From Croceivirga sp. (GTDB taxonomy: Bacteria > Bacteroidota > Bacteroidia > Flavobacteriales > Flavobacteriaceae), in contig JANQSA010000048.1 of the NCBI GenBank assembly GCA_028284285.1, positions 228,041 through 292,040 on the forward strand: a stretch of 64,000 nt of DNA, in the 5' to 3' direction. The notes under the pieces were generated by a model that worked only from the letters and a program-made list of their open reading frames with translations, was not told the DNA's origin and searched no databases. Below, piece after piece: positions 35,463 to 44,500 of the stretch. Within the stretch, counting starts at the first letter, position 1, and the number at the start of each line of letters is the position of its first letter. A program made the position numbers and the translations under genes.

Positions 35463-36614
35463 ATGCGGTTTGCTGATATTTTAGGACAAGAGCATATTAA
35501 AAACCACTTGATCACTACAGCTAAAAGGGGAAGAATCCCGCATGCTCAACTGTTTGTAGGTCCGGAAGGCTGTGGAACCTTACCTATGGCATTGGCCTAT
35601 GCACAGTTCGTCATCTGCAACCCTTCCGAGGAAGAACATGATACGGAAGCCACCCCCTGCATTCATAAATGCAGCACCTTTACCCATCCGGATATCCATT
35701 TTGCCTATCCGGTCTCCAATTCGGACAAAGCAAAACGCCATGCGGTTAGCAGTAACTATTTACAGGATTGGCGGGAGTTTTTAAAACAACAGCCTTACGG
35801 GAATTTATTTGATTGGTATCGATTAATTGGTATTGAAAGAAAACAGGGGCAGATAGGCGTAGATGAAGCGCAAGACATTGCCAAGAAATTGGCACTCAAA
35901 TCCTATGAAGGAGGATACAAAATACTAGTGCTTTGGATGGCAGAAAAGATGAACACTCCTGCGGCAAATAAATTGCTTAAACTTATTGAAGAGCCTCCGG
36001 AAAAAACGGTATTGGTGTTAATTGCCGAAGATGAAGAACAACTAATCCCTACAATACGTTCTCGTTGTCAAATTTTGCATTTTCCCCCACTACCTGAAAC
36101 CATAATTGCACAACAGCTTCAAGAAAAAGGGGTTCCGTCCTCAAAAGCGAACCAGTTGGCCCATGAAGCCAATGGTAATTACAACAAAGCGCTTGACCTG
36201 CTAAAAGGGGATTCTGAAGATTTGATCTTTGAAAAGTGGTTTGTTCAATGGGTGCGAAGTGCTTTTAAAGCCAAAGGGAACAAGGCTGCTGTGCATGAGC
36301 TTATTCTCTGGAGTGAGGAGGTGGCCAAAACCGGAAGGGAGGTACAAAAAAAATTCCTGCGCTATTGTTTGGGAATTATTAGGCAAGCGGTATTACTGAA
36401 TTATAACATTCCAACGCTTGTATATTCAAAAATTCATTTGGAAGGGTTTGATTTGAAGCGATTTGCTCCTTTCGTACATGAAAACAACGTTCTGGAAATT
36501 ACCGAAGGATTGGAAAATGCTATCCTTCATGTAGAACGCAATGGAAATTCCAGAATAATTTTTACGGATCTATCAATTAAACTAACCCGGCTATTGCATG
36601 TCAAGGCCACTTAA
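35463..36614 (+). CDS. holB: DNA polymerase III subunit delta' (clamp-loader)
   Basis: A 383-residue AAA+ clamp-loader subunit. The start at 35463 gives MRFADILGQEHIKNHL; the frame is open upstream to 35352 but that part is not conserved. The P-loop is degenerate (VGPEGCGTLPMALAYAQF, Thr in place of the Lys), as expected for delta', which does not hydrolyse ATP. GQIGVDEAQDIAKKLALKS, NTPAANKLLKLIEEPP and IRSRCQILHFPP are standard clamp-loader motifs, with the SRC sensor. A Cys-rich segment near 55-75 (CNP...CIHKC) may bind zinc. The downstream membrane protein gene starts 12 bases later. Confidence 0.92.
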   Translation: MRFADILGQEHIKNHLITTAKRGRIPHAQLFVGPEGCGTLPMALAYAQFVICNPSEEEHDTEATPCIHKCSTFTHPDIHFAYPVSNSDKAKRHAVSSNYLQDWREFLKQQPYGNLFDWYRLIGIERKQGQIGVDEAQDIAKKLALKSYEGGYKILVLWMAEKMNTPAANKLLKLIEEPPEKTVLVLIAEDEEQLIPTIRSRCQILHFPPLPETIIAQQLQEKGVPSSKANQLAHEANGNYNKALDLLKGDSEDLIFEKWFVQWVRSAFKAKGNKAAVHELILWSEEVAKTGREVQKKFLRYCLGIIRQAVLLNYNIPTLVYSKIHLEGFDLKRFAPFVHENNVLEITEGLENAILHVERNGNSRIIFTDLSIKLTRLLHVKAT

Positions 36615-36626
36615 TCAATAGAAAAA

Positions 36627-37025
36627 ATGGATATTTATTTTCAAGAAAACGCTGCTGAATGCATTCTTCTCTTGTTTTTGATTATTGTCTTTTTGCAGAG
36701 CGGTTTTGATAAAGTGATGGATTGGTCCGGTAACCTTTCCTGGTTAAAAGAGCATTTTTCAAAATCCATATTTAAAAATCAGGTTCCCCTGCTTTTGGGA
36801 ACAGTTACAATACTGGAATTGGCCTCCGGAGTAGTATCACTTATAGGAGGAGTGTTTTTAGTAGCATATGATGAGAAGCTGTTAGCCTGGTACGGGGCTA
36901 TAACTTCCTGTGTTTCTCTGTTATTACTCCTTTTCGGGCAGCGAATTGCCAAAGATTACGAAGGAGCAAAAACCATAGTGATCTATCTAATGCCCACGGT
37001 ATTCCTCCTTTTTTTATTGGGATAA
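36627..37025 (+). CDS. DoxX-like small membrane protein
   Basis: A 132-residue protein with four hydrophobic segments (about 10-30, 54-80, 86-105 and 113-132). ILLLFLIIVFLQSGFDKVMD at the start and the four-helix layout resemble DoxX/DoxD-like proteins, a loosely defined family with roles in redox and membrane homeostasis. It lies 12 bases after holB on the same strand. The function is unknown and the family name is from overall pattern only. Confidence 0.65.
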   Translation: MDIYFQENAAECILLLFLIIVFLQSGFDKVMDWSGNLSWLKEHFSKSIFKNQVPLLLGTVTILELASGVVSLIGGVFLVAYDEKLLAWYGAITSCVSLLLLLFGQRIAKDYEGAKTIVIYLMPTVFLLFLLG

Positions 37026-37066
37026 ACGTTTCCGAAAAAGGGTGTGCTGGCGCAACGGAAGCAACG

Positions 37067-37573
37067 CTATTGCTTATACTTCTCGTTTAGGATACTCAGA
37101 ATTTCTTCCGTAAGGTCTTTGGTTTCAACGCCATAAAGTACACTTCCACCCTCACCTCCTCCTAATATATAGGTGTATCCGTTATTTTTTCCAAAAGCTG
37201 TGATTTCCCGTTTTACTTTGCTAACCACACTATCCATTTCCGTCTGCCCGGTGGTTTGTAGTGTTTGTTCTTCCTGTTGCAACTGCTGCCCCATAAATTG
37301 TGCCCTTTGTTGAATTAAGCCATATTCCTCCTGGGCTTTCGTTTGAGGCATGCTCTGTGCTTTTGACTGAAACGCTTTTAATTCCAGATCAAAGGCTTGT
37401 GAAATACTATCCCGCTTCTTTGTTAATACTTCTGCTCTTGCTTGGTACTTCTCTTCTACATCTTTCTTCTCCTGATAGCCTTCCATTAATTTAATATTAT
37501 CTACATATCCTATTTTGTCTTGTTGACAGGCGGCTGCGATCAATACACTTGCTAAAACGGCAAATCTTCTCAT
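37067..37573 (-). CDS. OmpH/Skp family outer membrane chaperone, possibly lipid-modified
   Basis: A 168-residue periplasmic chaperone-like protein: signal sequence MRRFAVLASVLIAAAC, then KIGYVDNIKLMEGYQEKKDV, the usual Skp beta strand before the long coiled-coil arms (about residues 40-120), then the returning strand YTYILGGGEGGSVLYG and the short C-terminal helix. Skp binds unfolded outer membrane proteins. The Cys at residue 16 sits in an AAAC context that could be a lipobox, which would tether the protein to a membrane; classic Skp is soluble. It is convergent with the DoxX-like gene. Confidence 0.85.
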   Translation of the reverse strand: MRRFAVLASVLIAAACQQDKIGYVDNIKLMEGYQEKKDVEEKYQARAEVLTKKRDSISQAFDLELKAFQSKAQSMPQTKAQEEYGLIQQRAQFMGQQLQQEEQTLQTTGQTEMDSVVSKVKREITAFGKNNGYTYILGGGEGGSVLYGVETKDLTEEILSILNEKYKQ

Positions 37574-37593
37574 TACTTCTTTTTAAGATGCGG

Positions 37594-37601
37594 CAAAAAT
37601 A
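37594..37601 (-). promoter_or_regulatory. Possible promoter -7 element for the OmpH/Skp gene
   Basis: Reads TATTTTTG on the minus strand, fitting TAnnTTTG, 21 bases upstream of the ATG. -33 element not evident. Confidence 0.3.
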
Positions 37602-37674
37602 GGGAAAGGTTTTCAAAGCATTTAGGAAAGGACAGTATTCCGAAAAACAATAGGAAAAATCTATTGATATTTTT

Positions 37675-37836
37675 TTAATAATTGTCCATTATTATTGTTT
37701 TGAGATCAAATACAGCCTTTTCCTGCTCTTTTCCCGTGCTTCCTTTGGTAGCTTTCAAGTAAAGGTCTTTACCTTGAGCAGAGGGCTCTAAAATGAATTT
37801 TACTGCTTTTGCAGGATATAAATCTGCGAGGACCAC
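37675..37836 (-). CDS. Uncertain small ORF or gene remnant (53 residues)
   Basis: In this frame the minus strand reads a protein-like, lysine-rich sequence (for example KFILEPSAQGKDLYLKATKG) and ends with a TAA at 37675. The upstream end overlaps the last 37 bases of the methyltransferase gene in another frame. There is no ATG in the right place; GTG at 37836 would give 53 residues. It could be a small gene with a non-ATG start, a remnant of an older C-terminus, or chance. I do not recognise a family. Confidence 0.25.
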   Translation of the reverse strand: MVLADLYPAKAVKFILEPSAQGKDLYLKATKGSTGKEQEKAVFDLKTIIMDNY

Positions 37837-38627
37837 TCCGAAGAGAACAAGGCTTTAAAATTTGACCAGGCGCCTATAAGCATTCCTCTCAAAAATGGAA
37901 GACTTCTTTTTTGATAACGTTCGGAGAGCATACTGACATAGAACGCATCCAACCACATTGGCAAAGTAGACACTACCTGAAAGCCATGTCCCTCAAAAGT
38001 CTGTTGCATAGCCTTTCTGGAAAAATGCCAAAGGTGTCTTGGCACATCGTACGCCGCCCAATATTCCCTGTAATATTTTGCGTCGTAGGATTTGAAATTG
38101 GGAACGGCGATTATTAAAGTTCCTTTATCATCCAGTAGTTGACGAATAGCTACAATAGCGTTCTCCAAATCAGGAAGATGTTCCAATACATGCCATAAGG
38201 TGATCACCTGAAAACTTTTCCCGTTCAGGCTTGCCAAGTCCGACTGAACCTGAACTCCCTTCCTCTTAGATCTCTCTCTTGCATTACTGTTAGGTTCTAC
38301 ACCGGCAATCTGCCATCCTTTATTCCTGGCAATTAAAAGGAAATCCCCGGTTCCGGATCCGATGTCCAGTACCGTTTTCTTTTCGGAGCAATAGGCGCTT
38401 GCCAAAGCTTCCTTTCGGGACAGCGTGTATCGCTTTACAAGTTGGTACAACCTATTAAAAAAAGTGTCCTCCGCATCCGTATGTGAAATATACGCCTGGC
38501 TATTATAATACGACTCAAGGCTAGCCGGTTTAGGATCTGTGATCAGAAGGTCCTTCTTTTCATCCCAAAGCAATTCGAATTCTTCCTGACTTACCGAAAA
38601 ATCCCTAGTTTTTAAATACGACTTCAT
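37800..38627 (-). CDS. Class I SAM-dependent methyltransferase
   Basis: A 275-residue methyltransferase of the Methyltransf_23 type. The SAM-binding motif I is KTVLDIGSGTGDFLLIARN near residue 87, followed by AGVEPNSNARERSKR, and the later ITLWHVLEHLPDLENAI and GTLIIAVPNFKSYDAKYYRE are typical of enzymes acting on small lipid or sugar-linked substrates. The conserved C-terminal FYVSMLSERYQK near 235 is often seen in flavobacterial homologues. The substrate is unknown. It overlaps the upstream lipoprotein gene by 23 bases and is the last gene of the DUF4175-ybeY-mnmG group. Confidence 0.88.
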   Translation of the reverse strand: MKSYLKTRDFSVSQEEFELLWDEKKDLLITDPKPASLESYYNSQAYISHTDAEDTFFNRLYQLVKRYTLSRKEALASAYCSEKKTVLDIGSGTGDFLLIARNKGWQIAGVEPNSNARERSKRKGVQVQSDLASLNGKSFQVITLWHVLEHLPDLENAIVAIRQLLDDKGTLIIAVPNFKSYDAKYYREYWAAYDVPRHLWHFSRKAMQQTFEGHGFQVVSTLPMWLDAFYVSMLSERYQKRSLPFLRGMLIGAWSNFKALFSSEWSSQIYILQKQ

Positions 38628-39165
38628 TGTAATTATAAGTGGAGTAGTATTCCCCCTTGAGTTCTCGAAGATACGTTAAAACAGCAGGACGATTGGAATA
38701 TTTTTCGCTAAGACAATCCTTTTCAGTTTCGGAAAAAACTTCAATAGCAATATAATAGTTGCCCTGGCGTACAGTGCTGTTTTCAGTCGTTGCCACATAA
38801 TTTTCAAAATCCTCGTTGCCCAACGCCACATTTACAGCTACATCTGCTAATAGGGGAAACAAGTTAAGCGCTTTATCCGCTATTTCCACTTCATAAAAGG
38901 ACAGATAGTATTCCCTTTCTTCAATTTCAAAAGGCACCTGGACATCCACGTAATAATCCTGTAAATTGAATTTTGTATTGATATAATTATAAAATTGGTC
39001 GGCCGCTTTTGTGTCCTCAAAAACAAAAACATATTTCTTTGGAAGTCCCTTTTTAAACCGCTTCCCCATAACAATCTTATTATCTTTTATCTGAGGGGCT
39101 ATGCGCAGGGGAATGCAGGAAAACAACAACAGTGCAAATAACAGCAAGGGAGCAAAGCGTTTCAT
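38605..39165 (-). CDS. Hypothetical lipoprotein
   Basis: A 186-residue predicted lipoprotein: MKRFAPLLLFALLLFSC with Cys at residue 17, then a soluble alpha/beta region containing KIVMGKRFKKGLPKKYVFVF and, later, an amphipathic region (NYYIAIEVFSETEKDCLS). I do not recognise the family. It lies downstream of a parS-like site and upstream of the methyltransferase, with which it overlaps by 23 bases, so the two are cotranslated or at least cotranscribed. Confidence 0.8.
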   Translation of the reverse strand: MKRFAPLLLFALLLFSCIPLRIAPQIKDNKIVMGKRFKKGLPKKYVFVFEDTKAADQFYNYINTKFNLQDYYVDVQVPFEIEEREYYLSFYEVEIADKALNLFPLLADVAVNVALGNEDFENYVATTENSTVRQGNYYIAIEVFSETEKDCLSEKYSNRPAVLTYLRELKGEYYSTYNYNEVVFKN

Positions 39166-39220
39166 TTTGGTCTTGATTTAGTCTACTGCTTATGCTCAAA
39201 AATCAAGCCAAAGGTAGTTT

Positions 39221-39236
39221 TGTTCCACGTGGAACA
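39221..39236. other. parS-like centromere site (perfect palindrome)
   Basis: TGTTCCACGTGGAACA is a perfect 16-base palindrome and matches the broadly conserved parS consensus TGTTNCACGTGNAACA, the ParB-binding site that nucleates the partition complex. It lies in the spacer between the mnmG stop and the downstream lipoprotein start, 8 bases from the mnmG stop codon. A second identical copy flanks the other side of mnmG. parA and parB are not in the window. Confidence 0.85.
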
Positions 39237-39244
39237 ACTCCTGT

Positions 39245-41113
39245 CTATCTTCCCAGAAATACCAAAAGCACACTAATGTCTGCTGGCGATACTCCACTAA
39301 TCCGCGAAGCCTGGGAAATGGTCACGGGTTGAATTTCCTGTAATTTCTCTCGTGCCTCAAAAGAGAGCGATTTTAATTTGGAATAATCGAAGTTTTCTGG
39401 AATTTTAATATTCTCCAGACGTTGCAATTTATCCGCATTGTTCTTTTCTTTTTCGATATAGCCCGAATACTTGACCTGAATCTCCGCCTGTTCCAAAACC
39501 TCCCCACTCAAATCATGTTCTTCAACAAATTGCGAAACCGCTTGCAGTTCCATCATATGATCCATCGTAACCCTAGGCCTGGAAAAGACCTTGAACATCT
39601 TATCGGACTGTTTTACCACTGCTGAACCTACCTCCTCCAAAATGGGGTTGATCTCCTCCGGAGTGAAACTTGTCCTCCTAAAAAACGAAATAAACTGTTC
39701 TGATTTTCTTCTTTTTTCCTCCATCTTTCGCAACCGACTCTCCTCTGCTAATCCTATAGCATACCCTTTGGGCGTTAATCGCAAGTCCGCATTATCCTGT
39801 CGCAGCAAGGTTCTGTATTCCGCTCGTGAGGTAAACATGCGATACGGTTCTTCTGTTCCTTTGGTGATCAGATCATCTATTAGTACCGCTATATACGCCT
39901 CGTCGCGCTTAAGGATAAAGGGCTCCTTTTCATTGATTTTTAAGTGGGCATTTATACCCGCCATCAGACCCTGGGCAGCCGCTTCCTCATATCCTGTAGT
40001 ACCATTAATCTGTCCGGCAAAATAAAGGGACTCCACCAGTTTCGTCTCCAGCGTATGCTTGAGTTGTGTTGGTGGAAAATAATCATACTCAATAGCATAG
40101 CCCGGCCGAAAAAATTTCACCTCTTCAAAACCCTTAACCGAACGCAAGGCCTTAAACTGGATATCCTCCGGCAAGGAAGTAGAAAAGCCATTAACATACA
40201 CTTCAACCGTATTCCAACCTTCCGGCTCAACAAATATCTGATGGGATTCCTTATCGGCAAAACGGTGTATCTTATCTTCTATCGATGGGCAGTACCGGGG
40301 TCCTATACTCTTTATCCTTCCGTTGAACATGGGAGAACGATCAAAACCCTCCCGCAACATCTCATGCACCAAACTACTGGTATGTGTCATATGGCAGTCC
40401 CGCTGTTGCTGCAAGATCAAGGTGTCTGTATACGAGAACTTCTCCGGCTTTTCATCTCCGGGCTGTACAATCATTTTGCTGTAGTCCAGAGACCTGCCAT
40501 CCACCCTTGGAGGGGTGCCTGTTTTCATCCTCCCACTATCAAAACCAAAGTCTACCAACTGCTCGGTAATGCCTGTTGCCGCCCTTTCTCCGGCTCTCCC
40601 ACCACCAAATTGCTTTTCTCCTATATGGATCAACCCATTGAGGAACGTTCCATTGGTAAGTACTACTGCCCTTCCTCTTATGTCTATTCCTAAGGACGTT
40701 CGAACACCAACCACCCTATCCTTTTCAACCAATATCCCTGACACCATTTCCTGGTAAAAATCCAGATTCTTCGTCTGCTCCAGCGCCATGCGCCATTCTT
40801 CCGCAAAACGCATACGATCGTTCTGTGTTCTCGGACTCCACATAGCAGGTCCTTTGGATTTGTTCAGCATTTTGAATTGAATGGCTGATCTATCACTTAC
40901 AATTGCGCTATATCCTCCTAAGGCATCAATCTCCCGAACAATCTGACCCTTTGCGATACCTCCCATTGCAGGATTGCATGACATTTGTCCGATGGTCTGT
41001 AAATTCATCGTTACCAACAACGTCCTTGAACCCATGTTGGCAGCTGCAGCGGCCGCCTCGGCACCGGCATGCCCACCTCCAACTACAATAACATCATATC
41101 TCTTTTCAAACAT
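39245..41113 (-). CDS. mnmG: tRNA uridine-5-carboxymethylaminomethyl modification enzyme MnmG
   Basis: The FAD-binding partner of MnmE, which installs the cmnm5 group on U34 of tRNAs. The 622-residue protein begins [20 protein letters not shown] with the GxGxxG FAD site, and [37 protein letters not shown] and [17 protein letters not shown] follow as in all Mnm[15 protein letters not shown] and [19 protein letters not shown] are also intact, and the C-terminal helical domain ([19 protein letters not shown]) is complete. Same-strand neighbour of ybeY, 10 bases away, and flanked by two parS-like sites. Confidence 0.97.
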   Translation of the reverse strand: MFEKRYDVIVVGGGHAGAEAAAAAANMGSRTLLVTMNLQTIGQMSCNPAMGGIAKGQIVREIDALGGYSAIVSDRSAIQFKMLNKSKGPAMWSPRTQNDRMRFAEEWRMALEQTKNLDFYQEMVSGILVEKDRVVGVRTSLGIDIRGRAVVLTNGTFLNGLIHIGEKQFGGGRAGERAATGITEQLVDFGFDSGRMKTGTPPRVDGRSLDYSKMIVQPGDEKPEKFSYTDTLILQQQRDCHMTHTSSLVHEMLREGFDRSPMFNGRIKSIGPRYCPSIEDKIHRFADKESHQIFVEPEGWNTVEVYVNGFSTSLPEDIQFKALRSVKGFEEVKFFRPGYAIEYDYFPPTQLKHTLETKLVESLYFAGQINGTTGYEEAAAQGLMAGINAHLKINEKEPFILKRDEAYIAVLIDDLITKGTEEPYRMFTSRAEYRTLLRQDNADLRLTPKGYAIGLAEESRLRKMEEKRRKSEQFISFFRRTSFTPEEINPILEEVGSAVVKQSDKMFKVFSRPRVTMDHMMELQAVSQFVEEHDLSGEVLEQAEIQVKYSGYIEKEKNNADKLQRLENIKIPENFDYSKLKSLSFEAREKLQEIQPVTISQASRISGVSPADISVLLVFLGR

Positions 41114-41123
41114 ATCACCCCAC

Positions 41124-41546
41124 TTATTGTTCCACGTGGAACATATCCATTTTTTGATTCTCCTTATTACGCATCGTAGCTATTTCTTCCTCCGATTTAT
41201 CATTGTATCCCATCAGGTGCAAAACCCCATGTGCCATTACTCGCAATAACTCTTCATGCCAATGCACTTTATACTTCCTTGCATTTTCCCTAACGCGCGG
41301 GACAGAAACAAAAATATCTCCGCTAATCTCCATGCCCCTGGAATAATCAAATGTAATGATATCGGTAAGCGTTCTGTGATTTAAGTATCGCAAATTGATC
41401 TCAGCCAGGTACTCGTCCTCACAAAAAACGTAGCTTACCTCACCCAAAGTAAACCCCTCGGAATCCAATACCCTACTTACCCAATCGGTATAATCTGTTT
41501 CGTTTTCAAGTTGAAAACTTCCCTCATAGTGAAATTCAATAGCCAT
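41124..41546 (-). CDS. ybeY: Endoribonuclease YbeY (rRNA maturation factor)
   Basis: A zinc-dependent single-strand endoribonuclease needed for 16S rRNA 3' end maturation and ribosome quality control. Length 140 is normal. The metal motif H-x3-H-x5-H is visible in [18 protein letters not shown], and [20 protein letters not shown] is the usual upstream motif. The last residues MDMFHVEQ are encoded over a parS-like palindrome. The 5' end overlaps the upstream DUF4175 gene by 11 bases; mnmG starts 10 bases after its stop. Confidence 0.95.
   Translation of the reverse strand: MAIEFHYEGSFQLENETDYTDWVSRVLDSEGFTLGEVSYVFCEDEYLAEINLRYLNHRTLTDIITFDYSRGMEISGDIFVSVPRVRENARKYKVHWHEELLRVMAHGVLHLMGYNDKSEEEIATMRNKENQKMDMFHVEQ
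41128..41143. other. parS-like centromere site inside the 3' end of ybeY
   Basis: TGTTCCACGTGGAACA, identical to the copy at 39221, overlaps the last codons of ybeY on the minus strand: ATG TTC CAC GTG GAA CAA TAA encodes Met-Phe-His-Val-Glu-Gln. The palindrome is thus coding and probably also binds ParB. The two copies are about 1.9 kb apart. Confidence 0.85.
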
Positions 41547-44500
41547 CCTTAAAATACTCCTTTACCCTGTTTTGGTAACGGCGCCGCAAAGGTAAGGCTT
41601 GACGGTTTAAAATCTCAATGTTCGAACTCTTGTTCTCCAACAACTCCGGCTTTGTTAATATGGGATTGCTAAACTCCTTTTTGTTCTCATCGCTTTCCCG
41701 TTCCTTTCGCTCCCCTTGTTCAAGTGCTGCGTTCTCCAACCTCATCAATCTATGCTGTATCCTGTTCATACGATTTAACGTTCTCTCCGTAATACCACTT
41801 TTTAACAATTCCTCTTCGAAACGTTCCATCTCCAGCGTCAACTTTCTGGCAAGTTCCTTATCATTTTCCTCTATAATATCTTCCAGTTGCTGCTCCAACC
41901 TTTTGCGTATGACCTGTTGTTCTTTATAGATCTCATAAATTTCTCTCAGTGCCTCTTCTGAATACTCCCCATTACCGCCTTCTCCATTACCCTGGCCATT
42001 CCGTTCATTTCCTCTACCTTCCTGCTTCCCGGACCTCGGTTGCTCTCCCTGACCTTTACTCCCTTTTTCCCCATCCTTTCCTGTTTCTCCCTCTTTGTTC
42101 TTACCCGAACTTCCCTCGTTCTCTCCCTTGCTACTACCCTTCATTCGTTCCTGTAGTTGTTGCTGGCTTTGGATTATATCCGGTAACTGGAATCCATTAC
42201 CCTGACCCTGGCCTTTACCGGACATCATACTTTGTTGCATGTTGTCCAATATATTCGCCAAGAAATCTGCCAATGCATTTGACGCTGTAAACGCATACTG
42301 CTGATACGACGCAGCCTGGTAGACCTGATTCTCGGCAATGCTTTCCAAGGATTTGTCTACGTTGTAATACACTTCCGTAATTTGCTCGTTCACAAACTCT
42401 GATAACTCTGCTCTTCGCAAGGAAAGTGCAAACAAACTATCATCAACATGTTCAAACAACTGCCGCAACTCCTTTTGACTCCTCACCGTTCTTGAAAACT
42501 GACCCAACGACCCTCCTTGCTCATCCATGGTATTGAATAATTGCTCCTGCTTGAAAGAGAACACCACCAAATTATCCAATATTTGCCTTAACATCTCAGC
42601 ATCCTCTACAACTGAAGATCCTCCGCCCATTGAAGCTGCCCCCTTTTGCAGCTTCACGGACAACTGCTTCATCTTATCCGCCGCAGACCTCTGCTTTTCC
42701 CTGGCTTTATTGCCTACCTGTTCCTTTTCCTCTTGCTGCGCTGAACTATCCATTCCCTGATGCTTATTTATCTCTTCCAGTGCTTCCTTTTGATCCTCCT
42801 TGATAGATTCCTGCTCGCCCTCTTTAACCCCTAATTCCAGGGGCTTCCTTAATTTCTGATTGTCCTTTTCCAAATCATCCAGTTCGTTCGAAATCTCCTC
42901 AAACTTCTCATTCAATCTATTTTGTTCCCTATCCGAAAAGTCTTGTCCCATTTCTATAGCAGAAAGACTTTTTTGCGCCTCGGATAACTTCTCTAACAGC
43001 CGCCCCAACTGTGTCGCCTTTTCTGTTACGTAATACCGTTTGGTTAATTCGAGTAATTGTTCCAGATTCCGTACATTCGAGTTTTGCGATTTCCCTAACT
43101 CCTCCAACCTATCCTTTAATTCCTCCTTGTCTATCTTATCGGCCACTTTGCTCAATTCCTCCAACAGCTTCTGGTTCTTCCTAGCTTCTATCTCTTGTCT
43201 CTCCAATCGTTCTTGCAACATTTTATCCCTTTCAGAAGTATTCTCCTTATTTGATAAATTCTCCCTGAGCTCCTTGGTAAACTTTTCCATCATCGTTTCC
43301 TGAAGCTGCTGCCGTTTGAGAAAATTCCCTATCTTCTGTTGTTCATTATAATCCAGGTTTTTGTCCTGTTTTTGCTTTTGACTGATACTTTCCAATTCCT
43401 CCTGTTGCCGTTTCAACTCCTCCAGATTATTTCCCAATCCTTTGATAAGCTTATCCTGATTAGTTAATCTGTTGTTTTCCAATTGGTTATTGTCTAGTAC
43501 AGCAGTTTTGAATACTTGACTTTTGGTGACTTTGCCTCCACGCAATGCATCGTTGTCCTTAGCCTCAAAGTACAACTCATATACTTTTCCCTCTTCCACC
43601 TCAATACCTGAAGGGAAAGTGTAATAAAACTGCTCCACATTAGCCTCCGTGGCAATTAAAGAGAGCCGTTTGCCATTTTGTGGTTGCCCTTCCTGATAAT
43701 ACACCATATCCACAGTGGCCAAACCATGGTCATCCGAGGCCATACCCTCATAATAGGAAACGTTAGCATCAAGGGAATCCAAGATTTGTATCACCCTTAA
43801 AGAGGGTCGGTTGTCACGGATCACCTTCAATTCGTAAGTCAATTCCTCATACTTCTTTACCCATTGATTGGAAGTAGCCAAGGTATATTGCATATTGTCG
43901 AAGACCCTTTTTTCGTAACCGAAATACTTTTCATTAAACCCAAATTGTTTGGTGGAATCCCCTACCGTAAATGTAACATTACCCGTATCCAGGCCTTCCA
44001 GTCGCCATTCCACTTTGGTGCCTTCCGGTATCACGGCATTACCGGTACCGGTCAACACTTTATTAGGTGTGTTCAAATAGGCCGGAAAGTTCAAATGCAT
44101 CTCAAAATTGGTGATCGTAGGGGTACGAATTACCCGTATGTCATAAACGCGAGAATTTGTTCCATTGGCCGCCAGAAAAAAAGACGACACCCGTATTGGT
44201 GGTTTCAGTGTATATTCAAATACCCCTTCCGTATTCTGCATCAATAGCCGTTCTTCACCTGTAACCAAAACCATTTCATCTGGTCGTATCTTTCCCTCGG
44301 TAGTTACCCTTAAAACAAAGGGATCACCATCCAAAACACTTAAGTCTGTGTTTAGAATTTGGAACTCAAACGGCCTGGGAGGCTCGTATGCCATATCATA
44401 GTTAACCACCCGGTTGTATGACCCGAAAAAATCTGCAAACGCGCCGGATAACCAAATCAATGCCACCACCACAATGGGTATCAATACATATTTAAGGTAG

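Noticed and set aside
39944..40693. 249-codon plus-strand frame opposite mnmG
   Set aside because: It lies fully antisense to a well conserved gene; the translation has no recognisable domain and reads as a shadow of it.
41618..43303. Several plus-strand frames opposite DUF4175 (103, 113, 77 and 87 codons)
   Set aside because: They result from the Glu/Gln/Lys-rich coding strand, whose complement is rich in Leu/Phe/Ser codons without stops.
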